Positions 8,218-17,643 are shown, numbered from the stretch's first letter. The stretch: DNA of 64,000 bases from Desulfamplus sp964425195 (GCA_964425195.1 CAYRLG010000001.1:1-64000); one strand, 5' to 3'. Notes: generated by a model from the letters alone, not told the origin. Numbers and translations are program-made.

Positions 8218-9861
8218 CTATTCCCATACATAAGTTGCCGAAAGTTCAGGGCTTGACTGCCACGGGGCATCTATATATTTCCACACTTTGCTGTTCACCA
8301 TGCGGTCTATCTCTTTGTAAAAATTGACAGCCCCTTTAAATCCTGCATAAGGTCCGCCTGAGTCGTAACTATGAAGCTGTTTCATTGGAATACCTGATTT
8401 CTGGATAACATACTTCTCTTTAATGCCTGCACAGTAGATATCTGGCTTGTAAATCTCTAAAAGTTTTTCTGTTTCATATTGACTGACATCATCAATAACT
8501 AAAGCTCCGTTATCCATATCGTTCATCATTCCGTCATAATTTTTGAACTTAAAGCCTTCTGCTTCAAGAGCTGCAATCTGTTCAGCACTTTTTCTGGGGG
8601 AATATCTTGCAGTGTCTGCCTCTACCTCTAACTCCTCAATATTTCTGCTGTCAGCATCAACCTTGATATCAGGAATAATATCCCTGCCTTCATAGTCGTC
8701 TCTGTGTGCAAACTCATATCCTGCCGAGACAACACGCATTCCTATCTCTTTAAACAGCTCCTGATAGTGATGGGCACGAGAACCACCTACAAACAGCATT
8801 GCAAGTTTTCCTTCGCATCTTGCCTTTGCCTTCTCTCTTGCCTCGATAATTTCAGGCATCTCTTTGGCTATAACCTTTTCCACACGGTCAATTAACTTCT
8901 TATCACCAAAATATTTGGCAATCTTTCTTAACGATTTGGCTGTTGCCTCTGCTCCGATAAAGTTTATCTTTATCCAGGGTATTCCATACTTTTTCTCCAT
9001 CATGTCAGCCACGTAGTTTATTGATCTGTGACACATGACAGTATTTAAGTCTGCTGTATGAGAATTTGCAAACTGGTCATAAGTGGAGTTACCACTGAAT
9101 GTTGAAACAACACTTATGCCACACTCACTTAAAATTCTATCAATCTCAAAACCATCACCACCTATGTTGTATTCACCCAAAAGGTTTATTGAGTATTCTG
9201 ACTCCCTGACAGTGTCATCTTTTCCAACTACATGCTGAAAAATACCGTTATTAGCAATATGGTGTCCTGCTGACTGGCTTACTCCTCTGTAACCTTCACA
9301 ACTAAAACCAAAAACATTGATGCCGAGCTTCTCTTTCATTTCACGGGCAACGGCATGGACATCGTCTCCTATAAGCCCTACAGGACAGGTAGAGAAGATG
9401 CTGATTGCCTTAGGTTTAAAGTTGTCATAAGCCTCTTGTATTGCAGCACGGAGTTTTTTTTCACCTCCAAACACAATATCTTTATCCTGCATATCAGTTG
9501 AAAAGCAGTAGGTCATAAAATTGTGGTCAGTTTCAGACATTGGCTTTGTCTGATTCCTACGAGTCAGCCAACTGTAGAAACCGCACCCGATAGGTCCGTG
9601 AGTTATATTTACAATATCTCGTGTAGGTCCAAGGATAACGCCTTTACATCCTGCATAACTGCAACCACGCTGGGTAATTATCCCGGGAATTGTTCTGATA
9701 TTTGCACCCATAACAGGGTGCTTACCACTACTATCTTTAGTGTTGATGGCGATCTGAGATGATCTTTTTCGAGCCACTTTGGGTGGATATTTTGCCAATA
9801 ACTCCTGTTTCACCTCTTTTGAATCAATATATTCAACAGTGTTGTTGATCTCATAAGTCAT
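8218..9861 (-). CDS. nifD: Nitrogenase MoFe protein alpha chain NifD
   Basis: This 547-residue alpha subunit has P-cluster ligands C67, C93 and C159, exactly five residues later than in Azotobacter (62, 88, 154). FeMo-co ligands are C277 (DLNTVMCHRS) and H497 (QLHSYDSGGPYAGFKGA). The substrate-channel histidine lies in SAGHHIANN. A charged insertion of about 50 residues around 386-440 makes it longer than the roughly 490-residue aerobic type and resembles clostridial and deltaproteobacterial NifD. All catalytic residues that I can check are present, so it should encode an active molybdenum nitrogenase. The 118-nt spacer to nifI2 shows nothing clear. Confidence 0.97.
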   Translation of the reverse strand: MTYEINNTVEYIDSKEVKQELLAKYPPKVARKRSSQIAINTKDSSGKHPVMGANIRTIPGIITQRGCSYAGCKGVILGPTRDIVNITHGPIGCGFYSWLTRRNQTKPMSETDHNFMTYCFSTDMQDKDIVFGGEKKLRAAIQEAYDNFKPKAISIFSTCPVGLIGDDVHAVAREMKEKLGINVFGFSCEGYRGVSQSAGHHIANNGIFQHVVGKDDTVRESEYSINLLGEYNIGGDGFEIDRILSECGISVVSTFSGNSTYDQFANSHTADLNTVMCHRSINYVADMMEKKYGIPWIKINFIGAEATAKSLRKIAKYFGDKKLIDRVEKVIAKEMPEIIEAREKAKARCEGKLAMLFVGGSRAHHYQELFKEIGMRVVSAGYEFAHRDDYEGRDIIPDIKVDADSRNIEELEVEADTARYSPRKSAEQIAALEAEGFKFKNYDGMMNDMDNGALVIDDVSQYETEKLLEIYKPDIYCAGIKEKYVIQKSGIPMKQLHSYDSGGPYAGFKGAVNFYKEIDRMVNSKVWKYIDAPWQSSPELSATYVWE

Positions 9862-9979
9862 GGTTGCAATTTCCTATATTTATGTGTGCACTTGAGGTTA
9901 AAAATAGTCTTGAACTTATCATTAAAATGCCTTTAAGAACGTCTTGCGATTTTCATTGAAAACTATCCATCTGTTTTTG

Positions 9980-10360
9980 TTAAAAATCGTCTAAAACAGA
10001 ATTACCGCTCTCTGCTGTTCTTACACTTATTGCATCTGCTACTGGAAGTACCCACACTACTCCATCTCCTGATTTTCCTGTCTTGTTAGCAGCGATAATT
10101 GTCTTTACAGTCTTTTTTACCAACTTTTCAGGCACCACAATTGAGATGACTCTTTTAGGTATCAGCCTCTGACTTGAACCTAACTGTGCAATTGCCTCCT
10201 CATAACCCTGCTCTGCACCTTTCAAAAGAGAGACATCAACAAGACCTTTGCCCCTTCCAAGTGCCTCCATTGCTGTCATTGATGAGACTCCAGCATTAAT
10301 AAGAGCCTTTTTAGTAGCGTTGATCATGTTCATTCTGATAACTGCCATCACCTCTTTCAT
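9980..10360 (-). CDS. nifI2: NifI2, PII-family nitrogenase regulator
   Basis: This 126-residue member of the GlnB/PII superfamily starts as MKEVMAVIRMNMINATKKAL. Its T-loop region (GRGKGLVDVSLLKG...) is divergent, lacks the uridylylated tyrosine context of GlnB, and is typical of NifI2. With NifI1 it forms a hetero-complex that binds and inhibits the MoFe protein in response to 2-oxoglutarate and ATP, as shown for methanogens. Its ATG overlaps the nifI1 stop (ATGA), indicating translational coupling. Position between nifH and nifD is the classical nifHI1I2DK arrangement of anaerobes. Confidence 0.93.
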   Translation of the reverse strand: MKEVMAVIRMNMINATKKALINAGVSSMTAMEALGRGKGLVDVSLLKGAEQGYEEAIAQLGSSQRLIPKRVISIVVPEKLVKKTVKTIIAANKTGKSGDGVVWVLPVADAISVRTAESGNSVLDDF

Positions 10361-10716
10361 GCTGCCACCTCACTTAAACTATCTGCCCCCGTCTCTTTAA
10401 TGCCTGAACTTATTGTATAAACCTCCTCAACAGGACTTACAAATATCTTACCATCTCCAAAAGCACCTTTGTCCCCTGTTCTTGCTGATTTCATAACAGT
10501 GCTGATTACAAAATCTTTATCTTTTGCATCTACAACTGTAATTAGCATCTCCTTTGGGATCTCATCATAGGTAATCTCTCCAATCCTTATTCCCCGCTGC
10601 TTGCCACGTCCTGCAACATTCATTCGTGTTACAGCTGGAAATCCAGCTTCCATCAAAGCTGCCATAACGTTGTTTACCTTATCTGGTCTTACTATAGAGC
10701 GAATCATTATTTTCAT
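10357..10716 (-). CDS. nifI1: NifI1, PII-family nitrogenase regulator
   Basis: This 119-residue PII-like protein begins MKIMIRSIVRPDKVNNVMAA, with the VAGRGKQRGIRIGEITYDE segment and the C-terminal TGDKGAFGDGKIFVSPVEEV nucleotide-binding strand of the family. It is the partner of NifI2 in rapid post-translational nitrogenase switch-off. It follows nifH by 49 nt and overlaps nifI2 by 4 nt. No separate promoter is evident, so it should be expressed with nifH. Confidence 0.93.
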   Translation of the reverse strand: MKIMIRSIVRPDKVNNVMAALMEAGFPAVTRMNVAGRGKQRGIRIGEITYDEIPKEMLITVVDAKDKDFVISTVMKSARTGDKGAFGDGKIFVSPVEEVYTISSGIKETGADSLSEVAA

Positions 10717-10765
10717 TGATATTGTTCCTTTTTAAAGTAGTTTGTTCTGTGTTAACTAATTAAAA

Positions 10766-11590
10766 TTATGCTGCAATCCCGTATTGAATAAGAAGAGATT
10801 CAAGCTCGTCCATAGCCAACGGTGTCGGGATAACAAACTTTTCGTTTAAATCTATCTTTTTTGCCAATGTTCTATATTCGTCAGCCTGAGTATGTTCAGG
10901 AGCATATTCAATAACGGTCTTTCTGTTAATCTCAGCTCTCTGAACCATATTATCTCTTGGAACAAAGTGAATCATCTGAGTACCAAGTTTTTGGGCAAGC
11001 ACTTCAATCATCTGGCGTTCGTTATCAACATTTCTGCTATTGCAAATAAGTCCTCCTAACCTTACACCTCCTGCATTGGCAAATTTAACAATACCTTTGC
11101 AGATGTTGTTGGCTGCATACATTGCCATCATCTCACCTGACACCACTATATATATCTCTTCTGCCTTGCCTTCGCGGATAGGCATGGCAAAACCTCCGCA
11201 CACAACATCGCCTAAAACATCGTAAAAAACATAATCTAAATTTTCGTCTTCAGCGTAAGCACCAAGCTGCTCCAAAAGATTTATAGATGTTATAATTCCA
11301 CGACCAGCGCACCCAACTCCAGGTTCAGGTCCACCAGATTCAGTACACAATGTTGAACCAAAACCAAGTTTTCTTACGTCATCGAGCATTACATCTTCAC
11401 CCTCTTCCCTGAGAGTGTCTAAAACTGTTCTCTGTGCAAGTCCGCCAAGCAGAAGGCGGGTAGAGTCTGCTTTTGGATCACAACCTACAACCATGATCTT
11501 TTTACCAGCTTCTGCAAGTCCTGCTACTGTGTTTTGGGTTGTTGTCGATTTACCGATACCACCTTTTCCGTAAATTGCTATTTTTCGCAT
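10766..11590 (-). CDS. nifH: Nitrogenase Fe protein NifH (dinitrogenase reductase)
   Basis: This 274-residue homodimeric ATPase passes electrons to the MoFe protein. Walker A is GKGGIGKST (residues 8-16). The [4Fe-4S] ligands are C94 (GVGCAGRGII) and C131 (DVVCGGFAMP). Arg97 in the CAGRG segment is the residue ADP-ribosylated by DraT where that system exists; no draT/draG is seen here. Start: ATG at 11590 preceded by AAAAAGGAACAGCTC. It is the first gene of the nif operon and has a candidate sigma54 promoter about 95 nt upstream. Confidence 0.98.
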   Translation of the reverse strand: MRKIAIYGKGGIGKSTTTQNTVAGLAEAGKKIMVVGCDPKADSTRLLLGGLAQRTVLDTLREEGEDVMLDDVRKLGFGSTLCTESGGPEPGVGCAGRGIITSINLLEQLGAYAEDENLDYVFYDVLGDVVCGGFAMPIREGKAEEIYIVVSGEMMAMYAANNICKGIVKFANAGGVRLGGLICNSRNVDNERQMIEVLAQKLGTQMIHFVPRDNMVQRAEINRKTVIEYAPEHTQADEYRTLAKKIDLNEKFVIPTPLAMDELESLLIQYGIAA

Positions 11591-11682
11591 GAGCTGTTCC
11601 TTTTTACTGTTATGATAATTGTTTTATGAAACCCTCAGAGTATAGATACTTATCTGACAGTTTATGTATTGATTTATATTAA

Positions 11683-11698
11683 TGCAATAAAAATTCCA
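11683..11698 (-). promoter_or_regulatory. Candidate sigma54 (-24/-12) promoter for nifH
   Basis: The minus strand reads TGGAATTTTTATTGCA. This keeps the invariant GG-N10-GC spacing and the TTGCA of the -12 element; the -24 element is TGGAAT rather than TGGCAC. It lies about 95 nt before the nifH ATG. NifH promoters are commonly sigma54-dependent, but no canonical NifA site (TGT-N10-ACA) was found upstream. An alternative TATAAT box occurs at 11734-11739 without a good -35. Confidence 0.5.
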
Positions 11699-11845
11699 TC
11701 ATTATTTAAATTATGATTTTAATTTAATAAAAATTATAATATATTGAAATAATATTATTAATTCACATTAACTGCGGTTGGCAATATAGATACAATATTT
11801 AGATATCAATCTATATTATATATTCCTAATAAAATATAATAACAT

Positions 11846-11877
11846 TTTTGTTATTCAATATTATAATAATAACAAAA
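11846..11877. promoter_or_regulatory. Perfect 10-bp inverted repeat upstream of nifH (operator or enhancer candidate)
   Basis: TTTTGTTATT at 11846-11855 and AATAACAAAA at 11868-11877 are perfect inverse complements separated by 12 nt. The centre is about 190 nt upstream of the transcription start predicted from the sigma54-like element, a distance suited to an enhancer-binding regulator. The surrounding DNA is extremely AT-rich, so chance palindromy is a concern. Confidence 0.4.
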
Positions 11878-12057
11878 TCGTTATTATTATCAGACACAAT
11901 AATAGCAACATGATATTTGCAATTAAGTAGAGTATAGTTTAAATCAATTGTATGAAGATTAACGAGACTGGAGTCATTGGATTTTGTTTTAAGTCATAGT
12001 TTGTTACATTCTAACCCCTCTATCTCTTACGAATTAATTAGAATCAGATAGAGATCG

Positions 12058-12087
12058 TTGACAATTTACTGCAAGTCACAATACAAT
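12058..12087 (+). promoter_or_regulatory. Sigma70-type promoter for the BatC-like gene
   Basis: TTGACA at 12058-12063, an 18-nt spacer and TACAAT at 12082-12087 give a near-consensus promoter about 55 nt before the ATG at 12142. TGGCACAACACTTATT overlaps just downstream and looks like half of a sigma54 site, but it lacks the -12 GC. Confidence 0.6.
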
Positions 12088-12141
12088 TGGCACAACACTT
12101 ATTAATCTATAAATTTGAAACTTGAACAGAAAATATAAGAT

Positions 12142-13080
12142 ATGAAGACAACTAAACAAACAACAATACTATTTACTTCTATATTCATCCTATTTATCTC
12201 TAAAAATCTCATTTTAAGTGATAATGCAGTTTATGCAGGCAGTTCAGCAAGTGTTAAAAAAGGAATAGAGGCATACGAGCAGGGTAAATACGAAGAGTCT
12301 ATGAAAAATTTCATTGATGCCCAGCTTGCACGTCCGGAACTTCCTGAATTATATTTCAATATTGGCAGTGCAGCGTACAAAAAACAGGATTATGAATCTG
12401 CTTTGAATAATTTTACACGGGCAAAAGAGATTGCCTCAAAAGCCAGTAAAAATAATGATAATAGGGATAATTTGCTGCGAGATAAGAGCATTTTCAATCT
12501 TGGGAATACAAAATATCGAATCGGAGACCTTCAAGGAGCTATTAAAGAGTTTGAACAGATTCCACAGACATCCCAGCTTTATAAAGAGGCAAAAGAGAAT
12601 CTTGAGTTTGTGAAAAAAAAGATGGAAGAGCAACAAAAGCAGAAGGAGCAGCAGAAAAACGATAACAAAGATCAAGATAAAAACAACGAAGATAAAAATA
12701 GAGATAGTCAAAATCAAAATAGGGATAATCAAGACAAAAGCGATCAACCAAACAAAGAAAATGGGAACGATAAAAGCAGTCAGAATAGCGATGATGAAAA
12801 GAGGCAGAGCCAAGATAAACAAGAGCCTAAAAATAGAGAAGAGCAAGAGACTTCACCTCAGCAACAACAACCATCTCCTGAGCAAAAAGCTAAGCAACAA
12901 CAAAAAGAGGAGCAAGGTCAATCTGGAGAGTCTTCTGAGCAAAAACAAAATAACCAACAATATGATAACCAGAAGCAGAATCAGCAGAGTCGCCAACACC
13001 TTCTAAATAGGCTTGAAGATAAACCCGGCAGTGCCATGATGCCTGTATATAAAGAACAGCCTGTTTTGAAAGATTGGTAA
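12142..13080 (+). CDS. BatC-like exported TPR protein with Q/K/N-rich tail
   Basis: This 312-residue protein has an N-terminal signal peptide (hydrophobic ILFTSIFILFISK, likely cleavage after VYA near residue 32). Two to three tetratricopeptide repeats follow at about 38-160 (GIEAYEQGKYEESMKNFIDA; ELYFNIGSAAYKKQDYESAL; SIFNLGNTKYRIGDLQGAI). The rest, about 165-295, is low complexity, dominated by Q, K, N, E and D. This is the layout of BatC in the 'Bacteroides aerotolerance' operons, where Bat proteins form a periplasmic or membrane complex. The next gene is a BatD-BatE fusion, supporting the call. Partner genes moxR, batA and batB (vWA proteins) are absent nearby, so this is a partial set. 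Confidence 0.65.
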   Translation: MKTTKQTTILFTSIFILFISKNLILSDNAVYAGSSASVKKGIEAYEQGKYEESMKNFIDAQLARPELPELYFNIGSAAYKKQDYESALNNFTRAKEIASKASKNNDNRDNLLRDKSIFNLGNTKYRIGDLQGAIKEFEQIPQTSQLYKEAKENLEFVKKKMEEQQKQKEQQKNDNKDQDKNNEDKNRDSQNQNRDNQDKSDQPNKENGNDKSSQNSDDEKRQSQDKQEPKNREEQETSPQQQQPSPEQKAKQQQKEEQGQSGESSEQKQNNQQYDNQKQNQQSRQHLLNRLEDKPGSAMMPVYKEQPVLKDW

Positions 13081-13264
13081 AATTTAAAACTATGATACAC
13101 AAATGAACGTTATAGCTACTGACAGATTACTATACTGTGAAGGGCATAAATTGAGTTTTACCCAATAAACCGTAGAGATTCACAGCCACCAGCCTCTACT
13201 TTGGCTCGCTTTTGCCTTATTACAGTGTAGAAGATATTTGTATAAGATTAAGGATATATAAGGT

Positions 13265-16141
13265 ATGAATTTCAACTCATCATTAAAGTTGTGGAAGTTA
13301 TTAAGGTTAGCATCTCTATTTATTGTAACCATATCACTATTAGAGCTTATTCCAACAAAAGGGTTCTGCTTTAATGTTAGAACAGAGGTTGATAGAGATA
13401 GAATATCAATCAATGATTCGGTTGTTATGTCAGTTGTGTTTGAAGATGGTGAAGGTGAGGTTGATACAGCACAATTGACTGACTTTACCATAGTCTCGAA
13501 AAGCAGCAGTAGTAGTATTTCAATTATAAACGGCAAATATTCCAAATCTGTAACCGCCATTTACACCATGATTCCTAAGAGAGCAGGAACGTTGAAAATT
13601 CCTCCATTAAAGGTTAAGCATGATAATAAAATTTACACAACCCAAGAGATAACTATTGAAGTATCAAAACAGTCTCTAAACAGTACTTCTAATGACTCTA
13701 AAGATATTTTTGTAGAGTCAGGTATCTCATCTACAGCACTTTTTTTCGGACAACAGGCTGTTTATCAATTGAGGTTTTATAGTGCTATAAAGTTCTCCAA
13801 TGCCACACTTCAGCCCCCATCTTTTAAAGGATTTACTGCAAAAGAGGCGGGGGAGAGAAAAAACTACACAGAAACGATTAACGGAAGAGCTTATCACGTT
13901 TCTGAGGTAAACTATATCCTTATACCCGAAACAGAAGGAGAGCTTGAGATTGAGCCAGCAGTTATAGTCTGTGAAGTTGCTGTAAGACAAAACAAAAGAA
14001 ATGCTTTTCCCAACCCTTTTGATGATCCATTTTTTTCTAATGGACTCTTCTCTTTTGGTAGAGCTGAAACACGCCAATTTTCAACTGACCCTGTTTTAGT
14101 TAATGTTGAAAAACTACCCCAATATCCTGTTAATACTTCAGACAGTGTTCCATTTTCAGGACTTGTAGGCAAATTCTCTATTGAGGCAAATCTTGACAAT
14201 AATAAACTTAAAATAGGCGATTCTGCAACTTTGACAATCACTATTTCAGGAGATGGAAACATTATGGATGCACAAGTTCAATCTGTCTTTATTCCTTCTG
14301 AGTTTAAAGTTTATGATGATACTCCAGAGGAGACTATTAAACTTAGTCATGAGGGTTATAGTGGTAAAAAGGTCTTTAAAAAGGCAATTGTCCCTGTAAA
14401 AGGTGGTAGATATACTATTAAACCAATTAAAATATCGTTTTTTAACCTCTTAAGCCGTAAGTATGAAACTATCTCAACAAACCCTATTGAGGTTGAAGTT
14501 GGTAGCTTAGAAGATACATATCAAGAGAATGAGAATGGTTTAAAACAGGGTATTAACAATCTAAATGGTTCTGATAATGAAAATGGAAAACAAACTCTGT
14601 TAAATGAGAAAAAAGTAGTTAAGAAGAGAGAAGTTGAGTTTACAGGAAAAGATATTTTATCAATAAAAGAGGATGCAGATATTCTTATAAACAAAGAAAG
14701 CCTCTCCTTTTCAATGTTTCTTTCTCTACTTTTTCTGCCACCTATTCTCTTTTTTCTTTTCAAATTAGCAACTATAGTCTCTAAAAAAGATATATCTGCA
14801 TCAGAAGTAATGGTTAAAAAAGCAAAGATGAGCTTAAAATCAGCAGCAGATATTTTAACAACGAAAAGTGTTAAAACAGAACTGATAAATTCAAAAACAA
14901 GCGGAAAATCAGAAGAGGATAGAGAAAATTTTCTCAAATTGCTCTATGATGCCTTGATTGGTCTGGTTTTATCTAAAAACTTTAGAAAAGGTTCTACAGA
15001 AAAATTCATAGATTTTACGGGTAAATCAAGTAAAGAGATTAACGCTACCTCTACGCTTACTTCAACAGCCATTACTGCTATTACAGCAGATGAAATAGTG
15101 CAAATTTTGACTGATGCTGGTTACTCTGTAGATATTGCAAAAGAGGTTAATTCTATTTTGAATGAGATTGACTCTGCAAGATATGGCAGGTTAGAAAATA
15201 AGCCTGATTATGAAAAGAGTCTATTTGAGAAGGTGCAAAAACTTTTTCAAACTCTTTGTGTTTTAATTATCTTTATCTCTGCTTTTCTGTTCTGTTTTTC
15301 ATATCCTTTAAAAGTGTGGGCGAATGAATCAGGAGATTTAAAACCAGAAGTAACCTTTGTTGAAGGTATAAAAGCCTATCACAATGGTGATTTTGAAGAT
15401 GCAGCCAAGAAATTTTCTGCACTTACCCAAGGCTGCAATTTAAATGATAACCTCAAATCTGTTGAAAGTTATAAGAGTGAAACCATTGCTGATCTACAGT
15501 ATAAAAATAGAGATTGTATTAAAAATCCCTATCTCTACTACAATATTGGCAATGCCTATATTAAAGCTGGAGATGTGGGTCGTGCTATTTTATGGTATGA
15601 ACGGGCAAAAAAGGGGATTCCACTTGATCCAGATTTAAGATTCAATCTTGATTATGCAAGGGGATTTGTAACAGATAAGGTTGAATTAAGCACAGTAGGA
15701 GCTGTTGACTCAAGTGAAGGTGTTGAAAGTGAAATTGATATTTCAGAGATTCTATTTTTTTGGACAGAACACTTTTCGTCTCAAACAGTACAATATAGTG
15801 CAATCATACTCTCTTTTATATTTTTTTCATATTCTGGAGTAAGGGCATTTCGTAACAAAAAAATATTTACTCCTGCTGGAGTTGCTCTTTTCTCAGCACT
15901 TATTATTGCAGGTTCTGCATCTTTTTATACTTACTATAATGACTACTCAAACCACTTTGCTGTAATTATATCAAAAGAGGCTCCTATAAGGTCTGGCAAT
16001 TGGGAAAATGCAACCCAGCTTTTTATTCTCCATTCAGGTACAAAGGTTAAAGTAGAGGAGATAAAGGAAGGCTATCTTAAAATATACTTTTCCAAAGATA
16101 AAATTGGATGGGTCAGTAAAGATGATGCTGAAATTATTTGA
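13265..16141 (+). CDS. BatD-BatE fusion: oxygen-tolerance family protein with TPR and SH3b-like C terminus
   Basis: This 958-residue membrane protein has a signal peptide over the first ~37 residues. It is followed by BatD-type beta domains (about 40-430, e.g. DRDRISINDSVVMSVVF and the IGDSATLTITISGDGNI repeat), a transmembrane helix near 479-502 and a cytoplasmic segment. A second hydrophobic segment at about 660-682 looks like an internal signal peptide (LIIFISAFLFCFSYPLKVWA). After it come TPR repeats (about 690-790), two further TM helices (about 841-858 and 870-890) and an SH3-like domain (about 897-958, IRSGNWENATQLFIL...GWVSKDD). The second half is the plan of BatE, so two normally separate genes are fused. 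The SD AAGGATATATAAGGT precedes the ATG. The 184-nt spacer after the TPR gene shows no terminator. Confidence 0.75.
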   Translation: MNFNSSLKLWKLLRLASLFIVTISLLELIPTKGFCFNVRTEVDRDRISINDSVVMSVVFEDGEGEVDTAQLTDFTIVSKSSSSSISIINGKYSKSVTAIYTMIPKRAGTLKIPPLKVKHDNKIYTTQEITIEVSKQSLNSTSNDSKDIFVESGISSTALFFGQQAVYQLRFYSAIKFSNATLQPPSFKGFTAKEAGERKNYTETINGRAYHVSEVNYILIPETEGELEIEPAVIVCEVAVRQNKRNAFPNPFDDPFFSNGLFSFGRAETRQFSTDPVLVNVEKLPQYPVNTSDSVPFSGLVGKFSIEANLDNNKLKIGDSATLTITISGDGNIMDAQVQSVFIPSEFKVYDDTPEETIKLSHEGYSGKKVFKKAIVPVKGGRYTIKPIKISFFNLLSRKYETISTNPIEVEVGSLEDTYQENENGLKQGINNLNGSDNENGKQTLLNEKKVVKKREVEFTGKDILSIKEDADILINKESLSFSMFLSLLFLPPILFFLFKLATIVSKKDISASEVMVKKAKMSLKSAADILTTKSVKTELINSKTSGKSEEDRENFLKLLYDALIGLVLSKNFRKGSTEKFIDFTGKSSKEINATSTLTSTAITAITADEIVQILTDAGYSVDIAKEVNSILNEIDSARYGRLENKPDYEKSLFEKVQKLFQTLCVLIIFISAFLFCFSYPLKVWANESGDLKPEVTFVEGIKAYHNGDFEDAAKKFSALTQGCNLNDNLKSVESYKSETIADLQYKNRDCIKNPYLYYNIGNAYIKAGDVGRAILWYERAKKGIPLDPDLRFNLDYARGFVTDKVELSTVGAVDSSEGVESEIDISEILFFWTEHFSSQTVQYSAIILSFIFFSYSGVRAFRNKKIFTPAGVALFSALIIAGSASFYTYYNDYSNHFAVIISKEAPIRSGNWENATQLFILHSGTKVKVEEIKEGYLKIYFSKDKIGWVSKDDAEII

Positions 16142-16296
16142 TATAGCTTATTCTATAATACCATTTCTATTTTAGATTAACCCAAGTTAGGGTCAACTGA
16201 CCTCAGTCGAAAATAGTAAACACGAAAGTGAGTATTATCCAGCCATTTTTAACATAGTTGTTTTATAATAACTATAATATGGCAGTAATAATTTTC

Positions 16297-17637
16297 CTAT
16301 GTTTTTGCTACACCTGCTCTCTTCATTTTATATCTAAGAACTCTCTCGCTTATCCCCAAAATTTGGGCAGCTTTTGTCTGAACCCAGTCTGTTTTTTCTA
16401 AAGCTGCTCTTATCATCTCATTTTCAACTGCCATCAGCCTATCATCAAGAGTTCCGCTGCTTCCTACAACTTGATGATGCCTTACTTCGTCAGGAAGGTC
16501 AGAAGGCTGCACCACTGTTGTTCTTGCAAAAGTTACTGTTCTTTGGACAATATGCTCAAGCTCCCGGACATTTCCGGGAAAAGGGTATTTTATAAGGGTG
16601 TTGATCGCATCAGAAGAGAATGAGACTCTCTTTTTGCTGTATTTTTCTATGAAATAGTTCAAAAGTATCGGAATATCAAACTTTCTCTCTCTTAGAGGAG
16701 GAATTGTTATCTCAAGAACCTTTATTCTATAATATAAATCTTCTCTAAACTCTCCTCGTTCAACCATAAGTTTCAAATCTCTGTTAGTTGCAGAAATAAG
16801 CCTTGCATCAACCTTTACATCTGTCTCTGCCCCTACCTTTCTGATTCTCTGCTCTTGTATGGTTCTTAAGAGTTTAGGCTGGAGATTTACAGGCATCTCT
16901 CCGATTTCGTCCATAAAAAGAGTGCCCTTATCTGCCATTTCAAATGCACCTTTACGGTTATTAACAGCACCTGTAAATGCCCCTTTTATATGCCCGAACA
17001 GCTCGCTTTCAAAGAGATTATCAGGAATAGCAGCACAGTTTATATCAACAAACGGCTCATTATATCTTGTGCCAGTAAGGTGGATAAGTTTTGATATAAG
17101 CTCCTTTCCTGTTCCAGTCTCCCCTGAAACCAGCACAGGCCAGTCGCTTTGGGCAACTCTTGCCACTAAAGAGAGAACCTCTTTCATTGCATCGCTTTGA
17201 GCAACTATCTTTAATGGAAGCTCCCTTGTTTGGATATCTTTTTCAATCTCTAAAGCGTCTTGATCACGAAAAATTTTAAGTTCTATCTCTTTAATCTTTT
17301 CAAGCAGAAGAGACAAATCAACTGGTTTTTCTAAAAACTCCACTGCTCCAAGTTTCATGGTTTTAATTACAGTAGAGATATCGCCGTAAGCTGTTATCAT
17401 AATTGCGTTGACAAGAGGATTTATGAGCTTCATCTGTTCAAGCAGCTCTTCGCCGGTCATTCTTGGCATACGATTATCTAAAAGTGCAAGATTAACTGGT
17501 TTTTCTTTAAAAATTTTCAAGGCTTCCTCACCGTTGGCAGCAGTCAAAGCTGAGTAGCCTTGATTTTCAAGAAAGCCCTGAAGCATATCTCTTTGAGTTG
17601 GATCATCATCAACAATCAGAATTAACATTAAAATCAC
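16297..17637 (-). CDS. Sigma54-dependent response regulator (NtrC/AtoC type)
   Basis: This 446-residue protein has a receiver domain (1-120; acidic pocket VDDD near the start, phospho-Asp in LALLDNRMPRMTGEE). An AAA+ sigma54-interaction domain follows, with Walker A GETGTGKE, the sigma54-contact loop GAFTGA and Walker B LFMDEIGEMP. A Fis-type helix-turn-helix closes it (TKAAQILGISERVLRYKMKR). It should activate sigma54 promoters from a distance after phosphorylation by the kinase encoded 6 nt upstream. A fitting target is the sigma54-like promoter at 21538-21553, at the head of the same gene cluster. Confidence 0.93.
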   Translation of the reverse strand: MILMLILIVDDDPTQRDMLQGFLENQGYSALTAANGEEALKIFKEKPVNLALLDNRMPRMTGEELLEQMKLINPLVNAIMITAYGDISTVIKTMKLGAVEFLEKPVDLSLLLEKIKEIELKIFRDQDALEIEKDIQTRELPLKIVAQSDAMKEVLSLVARVAQSDWPVLVSGETGTGKELISKLIHLTGTRYNEPFVDINCAAIPDNLFESELFGHIKGAFTGAVNNRKGAFEMADKGTLFMDEIGEMPVNLQPKLLRTIQEQRIRKVGAETDVKVDARLISATNRDLKLMVERGEFREDLYYRIKVLEITIPPLRERKFDIPILLNYFIEKYSKKRVSFSSDAINTLIKYPFPGNVRELEHIVQRTVTFARTTVVQPSDLPDEVRHHQVVGSSGTLDDRLMAVENEMIRAALEKTDWVQTKAAQILGISERVLRYKMKRAGVAKT

Positions 17638-17643
17638 CTCTTC

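Larger units (their letters stand above)
11591..12141. other. 551-nt AT-rich divergent intergenic region between nifH and the TPR gene
   Basis: No credible gene was found on either strand. The region holds the sigma54-like element and palindrome listed separately for nifH, and the sigma70-like promoter for the rightward gene. Most of 11700-11900 is over 80 % A+T by eye. I saw no tRNA or riboswitch-like conserved structure. Confidence 0.7.

Noticed and set aside
12089..12104. TGGCACAACACTTATT as a sigma54 promoter for the BatC-like gene
   Set aside because: The -24 half is perfect but the -12 GC is replaced by AT, and a good sigma70 promoter overlaps the same place.
12650..13010. Antisense hydrophobic frames over the BatC low-complexity tail
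   Set aside because: They are shadows of the Lys/Gln/Asn-rich coding strand, which reads as hydrophobic in reverse.
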